From: Burkholderiaceae bacterium 16
GTDB taxonomy: Bacteria; Pseudomonadota; Gammaproteobacteria; Burkholderiales; Burkholderiaceae
DNA length: 64,000 nt
Direction: 5' to 3'
Assembly: GCA_000955785.1 (NCBI GenBank)
Contig: JYOD01000026.1
Coordinates: 62,001-126,000, forward strand
Below, piece after piece: positions 44,694 to 55,057 of this stretch. The stretch's first letter is position 1; every line of letters begins with the position of its first letter. Below the pieces are notes generated by a model. It had not been told where the DNA came from, did not search any database, and worked only from the letters and a program-made list of their open reading frames with translations. Made by a program: the position numbers and the translations under genes.

Positions 44694-45629
44694 ATGGATA
44701 TCCTTATCCAGCAGATCGTGAACGGTCTCGTGCTCGGCAGCATCTATGCGCTGATCGCACTCGGCTACACCATGGTCTACGGCATTCTCGGGATCATCAA
44801 CTTCGCCCACGGCGACGTCCTGATGATCGGCGCACTGACCGCTTTGACAGCTATCCTGGGATTGCAGAAATTTGCCCCCGGGCTACCCGAATGGCTCATG
44901 CTGGTGATCGCGACGCTGATCGCCATGCCGGTCTGCGCCGTGCTGGCGTACACCATCGAGCGGGTGGCCTACCGGCCGTTGCGCAACGCGCCACGACTGG
45001 CCCCGCTGATTACCGCCATTGGCGTTTCCATCATCCTGCAGACCGTGGCGATGATGATCTGGTCGCGTAACCCCCTTACCTTCCCGCAACTGCTGCCCTC
45101 GGAGCCGATCGATATCGGTGCCACCGGCGCGACCATCACGGGCAAGGAAATCGTCATCATCGGCATGGCGCTGATGGTGATGGCGGGCCTGCTGACCCTC
45201 GTCAACCGCACCAAGCTCGGCCGCGCCATGCGCGCCACCGCCGAGAACCAGAAGGTGGCGGGGCTGATGGGCGTGAACCCGAACTTCGTGATCTCGGCCA
45301 CCTTCATGATCGGTGCCGCGCTGGCTGCGCTGGCCGGCGTGATGATGGCGACCAACTACGGCAACGCGCACTTCTACATGGGCTTCATCCCGGGCCTGAA
45401 GGCGTTCACCGCCGCAGTGCTGGGCGGCATCGGCAACCTGGCGGGCGCCATGGTCGGCGGCATGCTGCTGGGCCTGATCGAAGCGCTGGGCGCCGGCTAT
45501 ATCGGCGATCTCACTGGTGGCGTATTTGGCTCCAACTACCAGGATGTGTTCGCCTTCATCGTGCTGATCATCGTCCTTGTGTTCCGTCCGTCCGGCATCA
45601 TGGGCGAGCGGGTTTCCGAACGCGCCTAA
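44694..45629 (+). CDS. livH: Branched-chain amino-acid ABC transporter permease LivH
   Basis: This is one of the two inner-membrane subunits of the importer. The 311-residue product begins MDILIQQIVNGLVLGSIYAL and has about eight hydrophobic helices, with the family segments LGYTMVYGILGIINFAHGD, RATAENQKVAGLMGVNPNFV (the cytoplasmic EAA-like loop) and GLKAFTAAVLGGIGNLAGA. The ATG at 44694 has AAGGAG at 44683-44688; the upstream in-frame ATG lacks such a site. It is followed by livM after 13 bases. Confidence 0.95.
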   Translation: MDILIQQIVNGLVLGSIYALIALGYTMVYGILGIINFAHGDVLMIGALTALTAILGLQKFAPGLPEWLMLVIATLIAMPVCAVLAYTIERVAYRPLRNAPRLAPLITAIGVSIILQTVAMMIWSRNPLTFPQLLPSEPIDIGATGATITGKEIVIIGMALMVMAGLLTLVNRTKLGRAMRATAENQKVAGLMGVNPNFVISATFMIGAALAALAGVMMATNYGNAHFYMGFIPGLKAFTAAVLGGIGNLAGAMVGGMLLGLIEALGAGYIGDLTGGVFGSNYQDVFAFIVLIIVLVFRPSGIMGERVSERA

Positions 45630-45642
45630 GGAGAGAGAATCC

Positions 45643-46803
45643 ATGAATACCCCGATTCCATCCCCGGCGGCGCAGGCTGCGCCGCTGACCAAGACGCCGG
45701 CCAAGACCATGGCCGCGTTGCTCGGCTTCCTGGTGATCGCCCTGTGCGCGCCGTTCCTGGTGCAGACGCTCGGTGGCAACTACTGGGTCCGCGTGCTTGA
45801 TTTCGCGCTGATCTACATCATGCTGGCGCTTGGCCTGAACATCGTGGTGGGCTTTGCCGGCCTGCTCGACCTGGGCTACATCGCTTTCTATGCCGTAGGG
45901 GCCTACATGATGGCCTTGCTGGGCTCGCCCCACCTGGCCAACCAGTTTGAGTGGATCCACCAGCTTTTCCCGCATGGCCTGCACCTCTCCATGTGGTTCG
46001 TGCTGCCGCTGGCCATAATGGTGGCGGCAACCTTTGGCGTATTGCTCGGCGCGCCAACGCTCAAGCTGCGTGGCGACTACCTCGCTATCGTGACCCTGGG
46101 CTTTGGCGAGATCATCCGGATCTTCCTGAACAACCTCGACCGTCCGCTCAACATCACCAACGGCCCGAAGGGGATCACGGCGGTGGATCCGGTCCACATC
46201 TTCGGCTTCAATTTTTCCAAGTCTCACGAGATCTTCGGCCTGAAGTTCACGCCGGTGTTCATGTACTACTACCTGCTGGTGGTGCTGGTGATCGCCATCG
46301 TGTTCATCTGCCTGCGGCTGCAGAATTCGCGCATCGGCCGCGCCTTCGTGGCCATCCGCGAAGACGAGATCGCCGCCAAGGCGATGGGCATCAACACCCG
46401 CAACATCAAGCTGCTGGCCTTCGCCATGGGCGCGTCGTTTGGCGGCGCGTCGGGCGCGGTGTTCGGCGCCTTCCAGGGCTTTGTCTCGCCTGAGTCGTTC
46501 GTGCTGTGGGAGTCCATCTACATCCTCGCCATCGTGGTGCTGGGTGGCATGGGCCACATCCCCGGCGTGATCCTCGGCGGTATCTTGCTGGTGGGTTTCC
46601 AGGAACTGCTGCGCGCCGTGGCGGAGCCGGCGCAGAACATGCTCTTCGGCCATACCATCGTCGACGCCGAAGTGCTGCGCCAGCTGCTGTTCGGGCTGGC
46701 CCTGGTTGGCGTGATGCTGTATCGCCCGGCTGGCCTGTGGCCGTCGCCGCGCAAGGAAGACCGGCCGGTGATCCGCCGCCCGGGCAGCGTTGGCCGTTTC
46801 TGA
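45643..46803 (+). CDS. livM: Branched-chain amino-acid ABC transporter permease LivM
   Basis: This is the second membrane subunit. The 386-residue product has a polar N-terminal tail of about 20 residues, then about nine to ten hydrophobic segments, with ALGLNIVVGFAGLLDLGYIA near the start, RGDYLAIVTLGFGEIIRIFL, AIREDEIAAKAMGINTRNIK (EAA-like loop for the ATPase) and ILAIVVLGGMGHIPGVILGG near the end, all typical of LivM. TAAGGAGAG precedes the ATG at 45643. It is followed closely by livG. Confidence 0.95.
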   Translation: MNTPIPSPAAQAAPLTKTPAKTMAALLGFLVIALCAPFLVQTLGGNYWVRVLDFALIYIMLALGLNIVVGFAGLLDLGYIAFYAVGAYMMALLGSPHLANQFEWIHQLFPHGLHLSMWFVLPLAIMVAATFGVLLGAPTLKLRGDYLAIVTLGFGEIIRIFLNNLDRPLNITNGPKGITAVDPVHIFGFNFSKSHEIFGLKFTPVFMYYYLLVVLVIAIVFICLRLQNSRIGRAFVAIREDEIAAKAMGINTRNIKLLAFAMGASFGGASGAVFGAFQGFVSPESFVLWESIYILAIVVLGGMGHIPGVILGGILLVGFQELLRAVAEPAQNMLFGHTIVDAEVLRQLLFGLALVGVMLYRPAGLWPSPRKEDRPVIRRPGSVGRF

Positions 46804-46816
46804 CCCGGAGGACATC

Positions 46817-47593
46817 ATGAGCAACGAGAATTTCCTCCTGTCCGTACAGGGGGTCAACAAGCGATTCGGCGGACTGCAGGCTTTGTCCGACGTGGGCCTG
46901 CAGATCAATCCGGGTGAAATCTACGGCCTGATCGGTCCCAACGGGGCCGGCAAGACCACCTTCTTCAACGTGATCACCGGCCTGTACACGCCGGATTCCG
47001 GCGAGTTCGTGTTGGGCGGAAAGCCCTACCAGCCCACCGCCGTACACGAAGTCGCCAAGGCAGGCATTGCCCGCACCTTCCAGAACATCCGGCTCTTCGG
47101 CGAGATGACCGCACTGGAAAACGTGATGGTGGGGCGCCATGTGCGCACCAAGGCGGGCCTGCTCGGCGCGGTATTCCGTCCGCCCTCGGTGCGGCGCGAA
47201 GAAGAGTCGGTGGAAGACTGGGCGCACGACCTGCTGGAGTATGTCGGCATCGGCAAGTACGCCCACTTCACCTCGCGCAACCTTTCCTACGGCCATCAGC
47301 GCCGCCTGGAAATCGCGCGGGCGCTCGCCACCGAGCCCAAGCTGCTGGCGCTGGACGAACCCGCCGCCGGCATGAACGCAACCGAAAAAGTGGAACTGCG
47401 TGGCCTGCTCGACAAGATCCGCGCCGACGGCAAGACCATCCTGCTGATCGAGCACGACGTAAAGCTGGTGATGGGCTTGTGCAACCGCCTGACCGTGCTC
47501 GACTACGGCAAGGTCATTGCGCAGGGCCTGCCGCACGAAGTTCAGAGCAATCCAGCGGTGATCGAGGCTTACCTCGGTACCCCGGCGCACTGA
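46817..47593 (+). CDS. livG: Branched-chain amino-acid ABC transporter ATPase LivG
   Basis: This is one of two ATPases powering the importer. The 258-residue product has Walker A GPNGAGKTTFFNVITG near residue 40, the LivG-type segment GIARTFQNIRLFGEMTALEN, the signature LSYGHQRRLEIARALAT, Walker B LLALDEPAAGMN and the H-loop LIEHDVKLVM. Absence of a long C-terminal domain is normal here. GGAGG precedes the ATG at 46817, 13 bases after livM. livF follows after 15 bases. Confidence 0.95.
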   Translation: MSNENFLLSVQGVNKRFGGLQALSDVGLQINPGEIYGLIGPNGAGKTTFFNVITGLYTPDSGEFVLGGKPYQPTAVHEVAKAGIARTFQNIRLFGEMTALENVMVGRHVRTKAGLLGAVFRPPSVRREEESVEDWAHDLLEYVGIGKYAHFTSRNLSYGHQRRLEIARALATEPKLLALDEPAAGMNATEKVELRGLLDKIRADGKTILLIEHDVKLVMGLCNRLTVLDYGKVIAQGLPHEVQSNPAVIEAYLGTPAH

Positions 47594-47608
47594 CGGGGGA
47601 AACAGACA

Positions 47609-48325
47609 ATGAAACAAACGCTACTGAAGATATCCGGCCTGAAGGTCGCTTACGGCGGCATCCAGGCGGTCAAGGGCATCGACCTCGAGATCCGGGAAGG
47701 CGAGCTGGTCACGCTGATCGGCGCCAACGGCGCCGGCAAAACCACCACCATGAAGGCCATCACCGGGCTGCAGGGCTGGGCTGGCGGCGATGTGGAATAC
47801 ATGGGCAAGTCCATCAAGGGCGTGCCCAGCTACACGCTGCTCAAGCAAGGGCTGGCGATGGTGCCGGAAGGGCGCGGCGTGTTCGCGCGCATGACCATCA
47901 CCGAGAACCTGCAGATGGGCGCCTACACGCGCGTCGACGAGGCTGGCATCAAGGCCGACATCGACCGCATGTTCGGCGTCTTCCCGCGCCTGAAAGAGCG
48001 CGCCAACCAGCTGGCGGGCACCATGTCGGGCGGCGAACAGCAAATGCTGGCCATGGCGCGCGCGCTGATGAGCCAGCCCAAGCTGCTGCTGCTCGATGAG
48101 CCGTCGATGGGGCTGTCGCCGATCATGGTCGCGAAGATCTTCGAGGTGGTGCGCGACGTCTCCGCGCTGGGCGTGACCGTGCTGCTGGTGGAGCAGAACG
48201 CGCGGCTGGCGCTGCAGGCCGCGCACCGCGGCTATGTGATGGAATCCGGCCTGGTCACCATGAGCGGCGACGCCAAGGAGATGCTGGACGATCCGAAGGT
48301 GCGCGCGGCGTATCTGGGCGAGTGA
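47609..48325 (+). CDS. livF: Branched-chain amino-acid ABC transporter ATPase LivF
   Basis: This is the second ATPase of the importer. The 238-residue product has Walker A GANGAGKTTTMKAITG, the typical LivF stretch GLAMVPEGRGVFARMTITEN, the signature MSGGEQQMLAMARALM, Walker B LLLLDEPSMGLSP and the H-loop replacement LLVEQNAR with Gln-Asn, usual for LivF. The ATG at 47609 is preceded by GGGGGAAACAG. It is the last gene of the liv operon and ends before a strong bidirectional terminator. Confidence 0.95.
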   Translation: MKQTLLKISGLKVAYGGIQAVKGIDLEIREGELVTLIGANGAGKTTTMKAITGLQGWAGGDVEYMGKSIKGVPSYTLLKQGLAMVPEGRGVFARMTITENLQMGAYTRVDEAGIKADIDRMFGVFPRLKERANQLAGTMSGGEQQMLAMARALMSQPKLLLLDEPSMGLSPIMVAKIFEVVRDVSALGVTVLLVEQNARLALQAAHRGYVMESGLVTMSGDAKEMLDDPKVRAAYLGE

Positions 48326-48352
48326 TGTTGCCCGTTTAACTCGCGTGTTTGC

Positions 48353-48387
48353 AAAAAAGGCCCCGCAACTGCTTGCGGGGCCTTTTT
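48353..48387. terminator. Bidirectional terminator between livF and the aminotransferase gene
   Basis: An A-run leads into GGCCCCGCAA (48359-48368), loop CTGC and TTGCGGGGCC (48373-48382), then five T residues. It serves livF on the plus strand and the convergent aminotransferase gene on the minus strand. Confidence 0.9.
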
Positions 48388-48429
48388 CTTTCCGTGTGAC
48401 CCGTCGATGGGCCGGGCTCCAGATGAGAC

Positions 48430-49617
<1,188 letters not shown>

Positions 49618-49880
49618 GGCGGACTCCAGGGGTCGGCGTGAAACAGGGGAGAGGAGAGCGGAAAAACAAAAAGCCACGGGGGTTGCCCGTGGCTTGTCGA
49701 CCTGAACAGATGCTATGGACGGTCAGCCGCGAGGCACCCCGGTGGGGAGCAACGTACGATAGCTGCGTCGATTGATAGCGTAGTTCATGGCGGCCAATAT
49801 AAGGCGCATGCGCCCGGCTGTCAAAACGAATTTCGGTCGGGCCGGGCATTGTTGCAGCGTGGGGACGGACCGGGTGGCGT

Positions 49881-50951
49881 TCAGGCCGCCGGTGCCGCCG
49901 CCGCGGGGGCCGGGTGCATATCGGCCTCCGAGGTGAACGAGTCGGCGAAGAAGGCGTCTTCGTGCAGGTCGCAGCGCAGGGAAAAGTCCTTGCGCGCGGC
50001 ATTGATCATCACCGGCGCGCCGCAGGCGTAGACCTCGAAGCCGGACAGGTCCGGGTGGTCTTCCATCACGGCTTCGTGGACGAAGCCCGTGCGGCCGTCC
50101 CAGTCGTCGCTGGCCTGCGCGTCGGAGATCACCGGCACGTAGCGGAAGTCGGGCAGATCGCGCGCCCATTGTTCGCACAGCGTGTGCATATAGAGGTCGC
50201 GTGGGCGGCGGCCGCCCCAGTACAGCGTCATCGGGCGGGTGATGCCGGTGTAGACCGCATGCTCGACGATGGCCTTGATCGGCGCGAAGCCGGTGCCGGA
50301 GGCCAGCAGGATGATGGGCTTGTCGGAATCCTCGCGCAGGAAGAAGCTGCCCAGCGGGCCTTCGAAACGCAGGATGTCGCGCTCCTTCATGGCCGGCTGG
50401 CCGTCCTTCGCGCCGAACACGTAGTCGGTGAAGGTGCCGCCCGGCATATGGCGGATATGCAGCTCGATCGGGCCTTCCTGATGCGGCGGCGTGGCGATCG
50501 AATAGCTGCGGCGCTTGCCGTCGCGCAGCAGGAATTCAACGTACTGTCCGGCCAGGAACTGCATGCGCTCGGTGGCGGGCAGCTGCAGGCGCGCGACGAC
50601 GACGTCGTCGGCCACGCGCTCCATCGAGGCGACGCGGCACGGGATCTTCTTGATGGGAATATCGCCGGCGCCCTGTACCTCGCGGCATTCGATGGTGACG
50701 TCCGAGGTGGCCGTGGCGCAGCAGAACAGCGCGCGGCCCTCGGTTTTCTCCTGCGCGGAAAGCGCGGATGCGGCATGATCGCCCTGGACGATGCCGCCGG
50801 CGGTGACACGGCCCTTGCAGGATCCGCACGCGCCGTTCTTGCAGCCGTAGGGCAGGCCGATGCTGTGGCGCAGGGCCGCGCTGAGGATGGTTTCGTCCGC
50901 GGCCGCTTCGAACTGGCGGCCGCTGGGCATGACGGTAACTTGATAAGCCAT
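49881..50951 (-). CDS. 2Fe-2S/FAD oxidoreductase (CDP-6-deoxy-delta-3,4-glucoseen reductase-like)
   Basis: This is a single-chain electron-transfer reductase passing electrons from NAD(P)H through FAD to a plant-type ferredoxin centre. The 356-residue product has an N-terminal ferredoxin domain with cysteines in YGCKNGACGSCKG and a later GRALFCCA, then a ferredoxin-reductase domain with RRSYSIATPPHQ for FAD, ASGTGFAPIKAIVEHA for NAD(P) and a final VYACGAPVMINAA. It is often annotated as AscD-like, but no deoxysugar genes are nearby, so the partner is unknown. The start at 50951 is only nine bases from the divergent epimerase start. Confidence 0.88.
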   Translation of the reverse strand: MAYQVTVMPSGRQFEAAADETILSAALRHSIGLPYGCKNGACGSCKGRVTAGGIVQGDHAASALSAQEKTEGRALFCCATATSDVTIECREVQGAGDIPIKKIPCRVASMERVADDVVVARLQLPATERMQFLAGQYVEFLLRDGKRRSYSIATPPHQEGPIELHIRHMPGGTFTDYVFGAKDGQPAMKERDILRFEGPLGSFFLREDSDKPIILLASGTGFAPIKAIVEHAVYTGITRPMTLYWGGRRPRDLYMHTLCEQWARDLPDFRYVPVISDAQASDDWDGRTGFVHEAVMEDHPDLSGFEVYACGAPVMINAARKDFSLRCDLHEDAFFADSFTSEADMHPAPAAAAPAA

Positions 50952-50960
50952 GATCACTCT

Positions 50961-51941
50961 ATGAGCAAAAATCTGTCGCGACGCCGCCTGGGTCGCCCGC
51001 GCCTTCTCATCGTCGGCTGTGGGGATGTGGGCACACGTTGCCTGCGTATTCTGTCGACGCGCTGGCGCGTCTTTGCCGTCACTTCGCAGCCGTCCCGCCG
51101 CACTGAATTGCGGGACGACGGCGCGGTGCCGCTGGTAGCCGACCTGGACCGGCCCGCCACGCTGGCGCGCCTTGCCGGCCTGGCCGACAAGGTGCTCCAC
51201 CTGGCGCCGCCACCCGCACGCGGCGAGGGCGATCCGCGCACGCTGGCGCTGTTGCGCGCATTGCGGCGGGGTGCCTGGCGGCGGTCTCCCGCGCGGGCTG
51301 GCGGATGGTCTGCCAAGCCCGACATTCTACCCGAGCGGGGCGGCAGGGGGGCCGCCGCAAGCCCAGCGCGGCCTGCCTTTGTCTACGCCAGCACCTCCGG
51401 CGTGTACGGCGACCGCGGCGGCGCCCGGCTGGCGGAATCGCACGCAGTGCGCCCGCAAACCGCACGCGCGCGGCGCCGCGTGGCGGCCGAGCGCGCCGTG
51501 CGGGACTTCGGCCGCCACGCCGGCTGGCGCAGCTCGATCGTGCGCATCCCCGGCATCTATGCCGAGGACAGGCTGCCGCTGGCCCGCCTGACCAAAGGCA
51601 CGCCGGCGCTGGCGCCGCAGGACGATGTCTATACCAACCACATCCATGCCTTTGACCTGGCTCGCACCATGGTGGCGGCGCTGTTCCGCGGCCGGCCCCA
51701 GCGGGTGGTGCACGCCAGCGACGATTCCGAGATGCGCATGGCTGACTATTTCGACCTGGTGGCCGACCGCCGGGGCCTGCCGCGCCCGCCGCGCCTGAGC
51801 CGCGCGCAGTTGCGCGAGGCGGTGGAGCCCACCTTGCTCAGCTTCATGAGCGAATCGCGGCGGCTGGAAAATGCCCGCCTCAAACGCGAGCTGCGCCTGC
51901 GCCTGCGTTATCCCACCGTGGCGTCGTTCTTCGACGCCTGA
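50961..51941 (+). CDS. NAD-dependent epimerase/dehydratase family protein
   Basis: This is an extended short-chain dehydrogenase-like protein of unknown substrate. The 326-residue product has the dinucleotide motif RLLIVGCGDVGTRCLRIL, the active-site-like segment FVYASTSGVYGDRGG, and RIPGIYAEDRLPL and DVYTNHIHAFDLARTMVAAL, seen in YeeZ/SDR-like proteins. A basic N-terminal stretch of about 12 residues precedes the Rossmann fold. Its ATG (50961) has no clear ribosome-binding site and lies nine bases from the start of the divergent reductase, so signals for each gene must lie in the other. Residues 95-130 form a Gly/Arg/Pro-rich insertion. Confidence 0.8.
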   Translation: MSKNLSRRRLGRPRLLIVGCGDVGTRCLRILSTRWRVFAVTSQPSRRTELRDDGAVPLVADLDRPATLARLAGLADKVLHLAPPPARGEGDPRTLALLRALRRGAWRRSPARAGGWSAKPDILPERGGRGAAASPARPAFVYASTSGVYGDRGGARLAESHAVRPQTARARRRVAAERAVRDFGRHAGWRSSIVRIPGIYAEDRLPLARLTKGTPALAPQDDVYTNHIHAFDLARTMVAALFRGRPQRVVHASDDSEMRMADYFDLVADRRGLPRPPRLSRAQLREAVEPTLLSFMSESRRLENARLKRELRLRLRYPTVASFFDA

Positions 51942-52062
51942 ACGAAGCCGGGGCTGCGGCCCCGCGCGTCTCTCCGTCCGGTGCGATGCCTCCGGCACTT
52001 CCGCGGACGGTGCCTTCGAAGCCTCTGTGGCACGTCGTTTGCATAGAGGTTGCCGCTCGATC

Positions 52063-52074
52063 CTGTATAGACAG
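52063..52074. promoter_or_regulatory. HutC-like operator 1
   Basis: CTGTATAGACAG is identical to the site just upstream of hutH (55877-55888). It lies about 350 bases upstream of the importer gene, with no clear promoter directly over it. Confidence 0.55.
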
Positions 52075-52273
52075 CAAGTGATGTCCCGTTGACGGAAAGA
52101 TACCGCTTTGGTGCGCCCGGTGTGCCTTATCCACGCACTTGCGCCCTGCGAGGGTGCGCCCGGCGCATGACGCGGAGTAGTGTTTTCCCTAGGTGTGTGG
52201 CCGATGCGCGGCCTGCCGCGCCTCAAGTGCCGGCAACGCCAATTCCGCCTGCGGCCTCGGGTTAACTACTGCA

Positions 52274-52302
52274 TTGACTTGTATATACAGGATTGCTAAA
52301 TT
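52274..52302 (+). promoter_or_regulatory. Importer promoter overlapped by a HutC-like operator
   Basis: TTGACT (52274-52279) and TAAATT (52297-52302) are 17 bases apart. CTTGTATATACAGG (52278-52291) fills the spacer and is close to the TTGTATATACAA-type palindrome bound by HutC in other bacteria. Bound repressor would exclude RNA polymerase. Confidence 0.62.
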
Positions 52303-52411
52303 GCCTGGCAAATGACCGGTGCCGCAAGTACGGCGCCGCCCGAGCCGGGCGATCCGGCCGCCGCCAATGCCGGCGCGGTCCCGTTCGCATCACACCAAAG
52401 GAGCCAGGAAG

Positions 52412-53380
52412 ATGGGATTTCGTATCCGTAGCGGTAAGTCGCTAGCCGCCGCCGTTGCAGCAGTCGCCACGCTGGGTGCCGCCGGCGCCGCCCAGGCGCA
52501 AGCCACCCAGGTCACGCTGGGCATGAGCGGGTGGACTGGTTTCGCGCCGCTGACGCTGGCCGACAAGGCCGGCATCTTCAAGAAACACGGTGTCGACGTC
52601 GACATCAAGATGATTCCGCAGAAGGACCGTCACCTGGCGCTCGCCTCCGGCGCGATCCAGTGCGCGGCCACCACGGTCGAGACCCACGTGGCCTGGAACG
52701 CCAACGGCGTGCCCATCACCCAGATCGTGCAGCTGGACAAGTCCTACGGTGCCGACGGCCTGGCCGTGCGCGGCGACGTCAAGGGCTTCGCGGACCTCAA
52801 GGGCAAGACCGTCGGCGTGGATGCGCCGGGCACCGCGCCGTACTTCGGCCTGGCCTGGATGCTCAAGAAGAACGGCATGACCCTGAAGGACGTCAAGACC
52901 ACCACGCTGTCGCCGCAGGCGGCCGCGCAGGCCTTTATCTCCGGCCAGAACGATGCCGCGATGACGTATGAGCCGTACCTGTCGTCCGTGCGCCAGAACC
53001 CGGACAAGGGCAAGATCCTCGCCACCACGCTCGACTACCCGATGGTGATGGACACCCTGGGCTGCGCGCCCAAGTGGCTCAAGGACAATCCCAAGGCCGC
53101 GCAAGCGCTGGTGGACAGCTACTTCGAAGCGCTCGACATGATCAAGCAGGACCCGGCCAAGGCCAACGACATCATGGGCGCGGCGGTCAAGCAAAGCGGC
53201 GAGCAGTTCGCCAAGTCGTCCGCCTACCTGCGCTGGCAGGATCGCGAAGCCAACCGCAAGTTCTTCGGCGGCGAGCTGGCCAGCTTCAGCAAGGAAGCGG
53301 CGCAGGTGCTGCTGGAAATCGGCGTGATCCGCCAGGTGCCGGACGTTACGGCCCTGTACGACGCGCGCTTCATCAAGTAA
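52412..53380 (+). CDS. ABC transporter substrate-binding protein (NMT1/SsuA type), hut-linked
   Basis: This is a periplasmic binding protein of the nitrate/sulfonate/taurine/thiamine-precursor class. The 322-residue product has a cleavable signal (basic start, Ala-rich core, AQAQA near residue 31), then VTLGMSGWTGFAPLTLADKA, FKKHGVDVDIKMIPQKDRHL and KGKTVGVDAPGTAPYFGLAW, typical of the NMT1-like fold. It begins a transcript that continues with the permease, ATPase and, after 15 bases, hutC. The promoter carries a HutC-like site, so histidine, urocanate or another imidazole is the likely ligand, by inference. AGGA precedes the ATG at 52412. Confidence 0.88.
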   Translation: MGFRIRSGKSLAAAVAAVATLGAAGAAQAQATQVTLGMSGWTGFAPLTLADKAGIFKKHGVDVDIKMIPQKDRHLALASGAIQCAATTVETHVAWNANGVPITQIVQLDKSYGADGLAVRGDVKGFADLKGKTVGVDAPGTAPYFGLAWMLKKNGMTLKDVKTTTLSPQAAAQAFISGQNDAAMTYEPYLSSVRQNPDKGKILATTLDYPMVMDTLGCAPKWLKDNPKAAQALVDSYFEALDMIKQDPAKANDIMGAAVKQSGEQFAKSSAYLRWQDREANRKFFGGELASFSKEAAQVLLEIGVIRQVPDVTALYDARFIK

Positions 53381-53393
53381 CGAGGTTGGTGCC

Positions 53394-54266
53394 ATGACGC
53401 AGGTTCACATTGGTTCGCCCGCAGCGAATCCAGCTACAAAGCCCGCTCCCGCCGCGGCGAGTCCGGCGGCCGCGCGCCGCCATCCGTGGTTCGCGCCGCT
53501 GACGCCGGTCTCGCAGCAGGCGCGCTGGGTGCTGGGGCTGGGGTTCTTCGTGCTGTTCTTCGGCGTGTGGGCGGCGGTGACTCTCGGCGGCATGGTGCCG
53601 CGCACCTTCCTGGCCGATCCGATGACCATGGCGCGCGAAGGCGTGCTGCTGTTCACCGAGTACAACTTCATCGGCGACATCGGCATGACCGTGTGGCGCG
53701 TGCTGGGCGGCTTCGTGCTGGCCGCCGCGCTGGCTGTGCCGCTGGGCATCTTCATGGGCGCGTACAAGGCGGCGGAGGCGTTCTTCGAGCCCTTCGTCTC
53801 GTTTTGCCGCTACCTGCCGGCCTCGGCCTTCATCCCGCTGCTGATCCTGTGGGCCGGCATCGGCGAGGCGCAGAAGGTGCTGGTGATCTTTATCGGTTCC
53901 TTCTTCCAGATCGTGCTGATGGTGGCGGTGACGGTGGGCGGCGCGCGGCGCGACCTGGTGGAGGCGGCCTACACGCTGGGCGCCAACAGCAGCGGCATCG
54001 TGCGGCGCGTGCTGATTCCCGGCGCCGCGCCGGAGATCGCCGAGATCCTGCGCCTGGTACTGGGCTGGGCCTGGACCTATGTCATCGTGGCCGAGCTGAT
54101 CGGTTCGTCCTCCGGCATCGGCCACATGATCACCGACAGCCAGGCGCTGCTCAACACCGGGCAGATCATCTTCGGCATCATCGTGATCGGCTGTATCGGC
54201 CTGGTCTCCGACCTGGCTTTCAAGCTGGCCAACCAGCGCCTGTTCCCGTGGAGTTCGATCAAATGA
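53394..54266 (+). CDS. ABC transporter permease, hut-linked
   Basis: This is the membrane subunit of the importer. The 290-residue product has a polar Ala/Pro-rich N-terminal tail of about 45 residues, then about six hydrophobic helices with [40 protein letters not shown] and the EAA-like loop [20 protein letters not shown], typical of the SsuC/TauC group. It starts 13 bases after the binding-protein gene and overlaps the ATPase gene by ATGA. The function follows from its operon. Confidence 0.9.
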   Translation: MTQVHIGSPAANPATKPAPAAASPAAARRHPWFAPLTPVSQQARWVLGLGFFVLFFGVWAAVTLGGMVPRTFLADPMTMAREGVLLFTEYNFIGDIGMTVWRVLGGFVLAAALAVPLGIFMGAYKAAEAFFEPFVSFCRYLPASAFIPLLILWAGIGEAQKVLVIFIGSFFQIVLMVAVTVGGARRDLVEAAYTLGANSSGIVRRVLIPGAAPEIAEILRLVLGWAWTYVIVAELIGSSSGIGHMITDSQALLNTGQIIFGIIVIGCIGLVSDLAFKLANQRLFPWSSIK

Positions 54267-55042
54267 GCGCGCTGTCCATCCAGCAGGTCTCCCGTACCTT
54301 CGTCAATCCGCGCGGCGGCCAGACCCTGGCCTTGCAGCCCACCGATTTCGAGGTGGCGGACAACGACTTCGTCACCATCCTCGGTCCATCGGGCTGCGGC
54401 AAGTCCACGCTGCTGCGCATCGTCGCCGGGCTGGATACGCCCACCACCGGCCGCGTGCTGCTGGACGGCCAGGAAGTTACCGGCCCCGGCGCGGAGCGCG
54501 GCATGGTGTTCCAGTCGTACACGCTGTTCCCGTGGCTGACCATTGAGCAGAACGTACGCTTTGGCCTGCGCGAGCGCGGCATGAGCGAGGCGGAGCAGCG
54601 CGAGCGCAGCGATTTCTTTATCCAGCGCGTGGGCCTGCGCGGCTTCGAGCACCATTTCCCCAAGCAGCTCTCGGGTGGCATGCAGCAGCGCACGGCCATT
54701 GCCCGGGCGCTGGCCAACGACCCCAAGATCCTGCTGCTGGACGAGCCGTTCGGCGCGCTCGACAACCAGACCCGCGTGCTGATGCAGGAACTGCTGCTGG
54801 GCATCTGGGAAGCCTCCCGCAAGACGGTGCTGTTCGTCACGCACGATATCGACGAGGCCATCTTCATGGCCAACCGCGTGGCGGTGTTCTCGGCGCGGCC
54901 CGGCCGCATCAAGCGCACCATCGATGTGGACTTCCCGCATCCGCGCCATTACACGATCAAGACCTCGCCGGAGTTCTCGGAACTCAAGGCGGTACTGACC
55001 GAGGAAATCCGCGCCGAGGCCATGGCCTCCGCCGAGCACTGA
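54263..55042 (+). CDS. ABC transporter ATPase, hut-linked
   Basis: This is the ATPase of the importer. The 259-residue product has Walker [17 protein letters not shown] near residue 41, the Q-loop region [18 protein letters not shown], signature [17 protein letters not shown], Walker [15 protein letters not shown] and H-loop [15 protein letters not shown], close to SsuB/TauB proteins. Translation is coupled to the permease by ATGA. hutC starts 15 bases after the stop, so the importer, the repressor and probably the catabolic genes form one long transcript. Confidence 0.92.
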   Translation: MSALSIQQVSRTFVNPRGGQTLALQPTDFEVADNDFVTILGPSGCGKSTLLRIVAGLDTPTTGRVLLDGQEVTGPGAERGMVFQSYTLFPWLTIEQNVRFGLRERGMSEAEQRERSDFFIQRVGLRGFEHHFPKQLSGGMQQRTAIARALANDPKILLLDEPFGALDNQTRVLMQELLLGIWEASRKTVLFVTHDIDEAIFMANRVAVFSARPGRIKRTIDVDFPHPRHYTIKTSPEFSELKAVLTEEIRAEAMASAEH

Positions 55043-55057
55043 GTTGCAAACCAAGCC

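Larger units (their letters stand above)
51942..52411. other. Control region upstream of the hut-linked ABC importer
   Basis: This stretch of about 470 bases has no gene I can support. It carries two HutC-like operators, CTGTATAGACAG at 52063-52074 and CTTGTATATACAGG at 52278-52291; the second lies within a good sigma-70 promoter (52274-52302). Confidence 0.55.
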
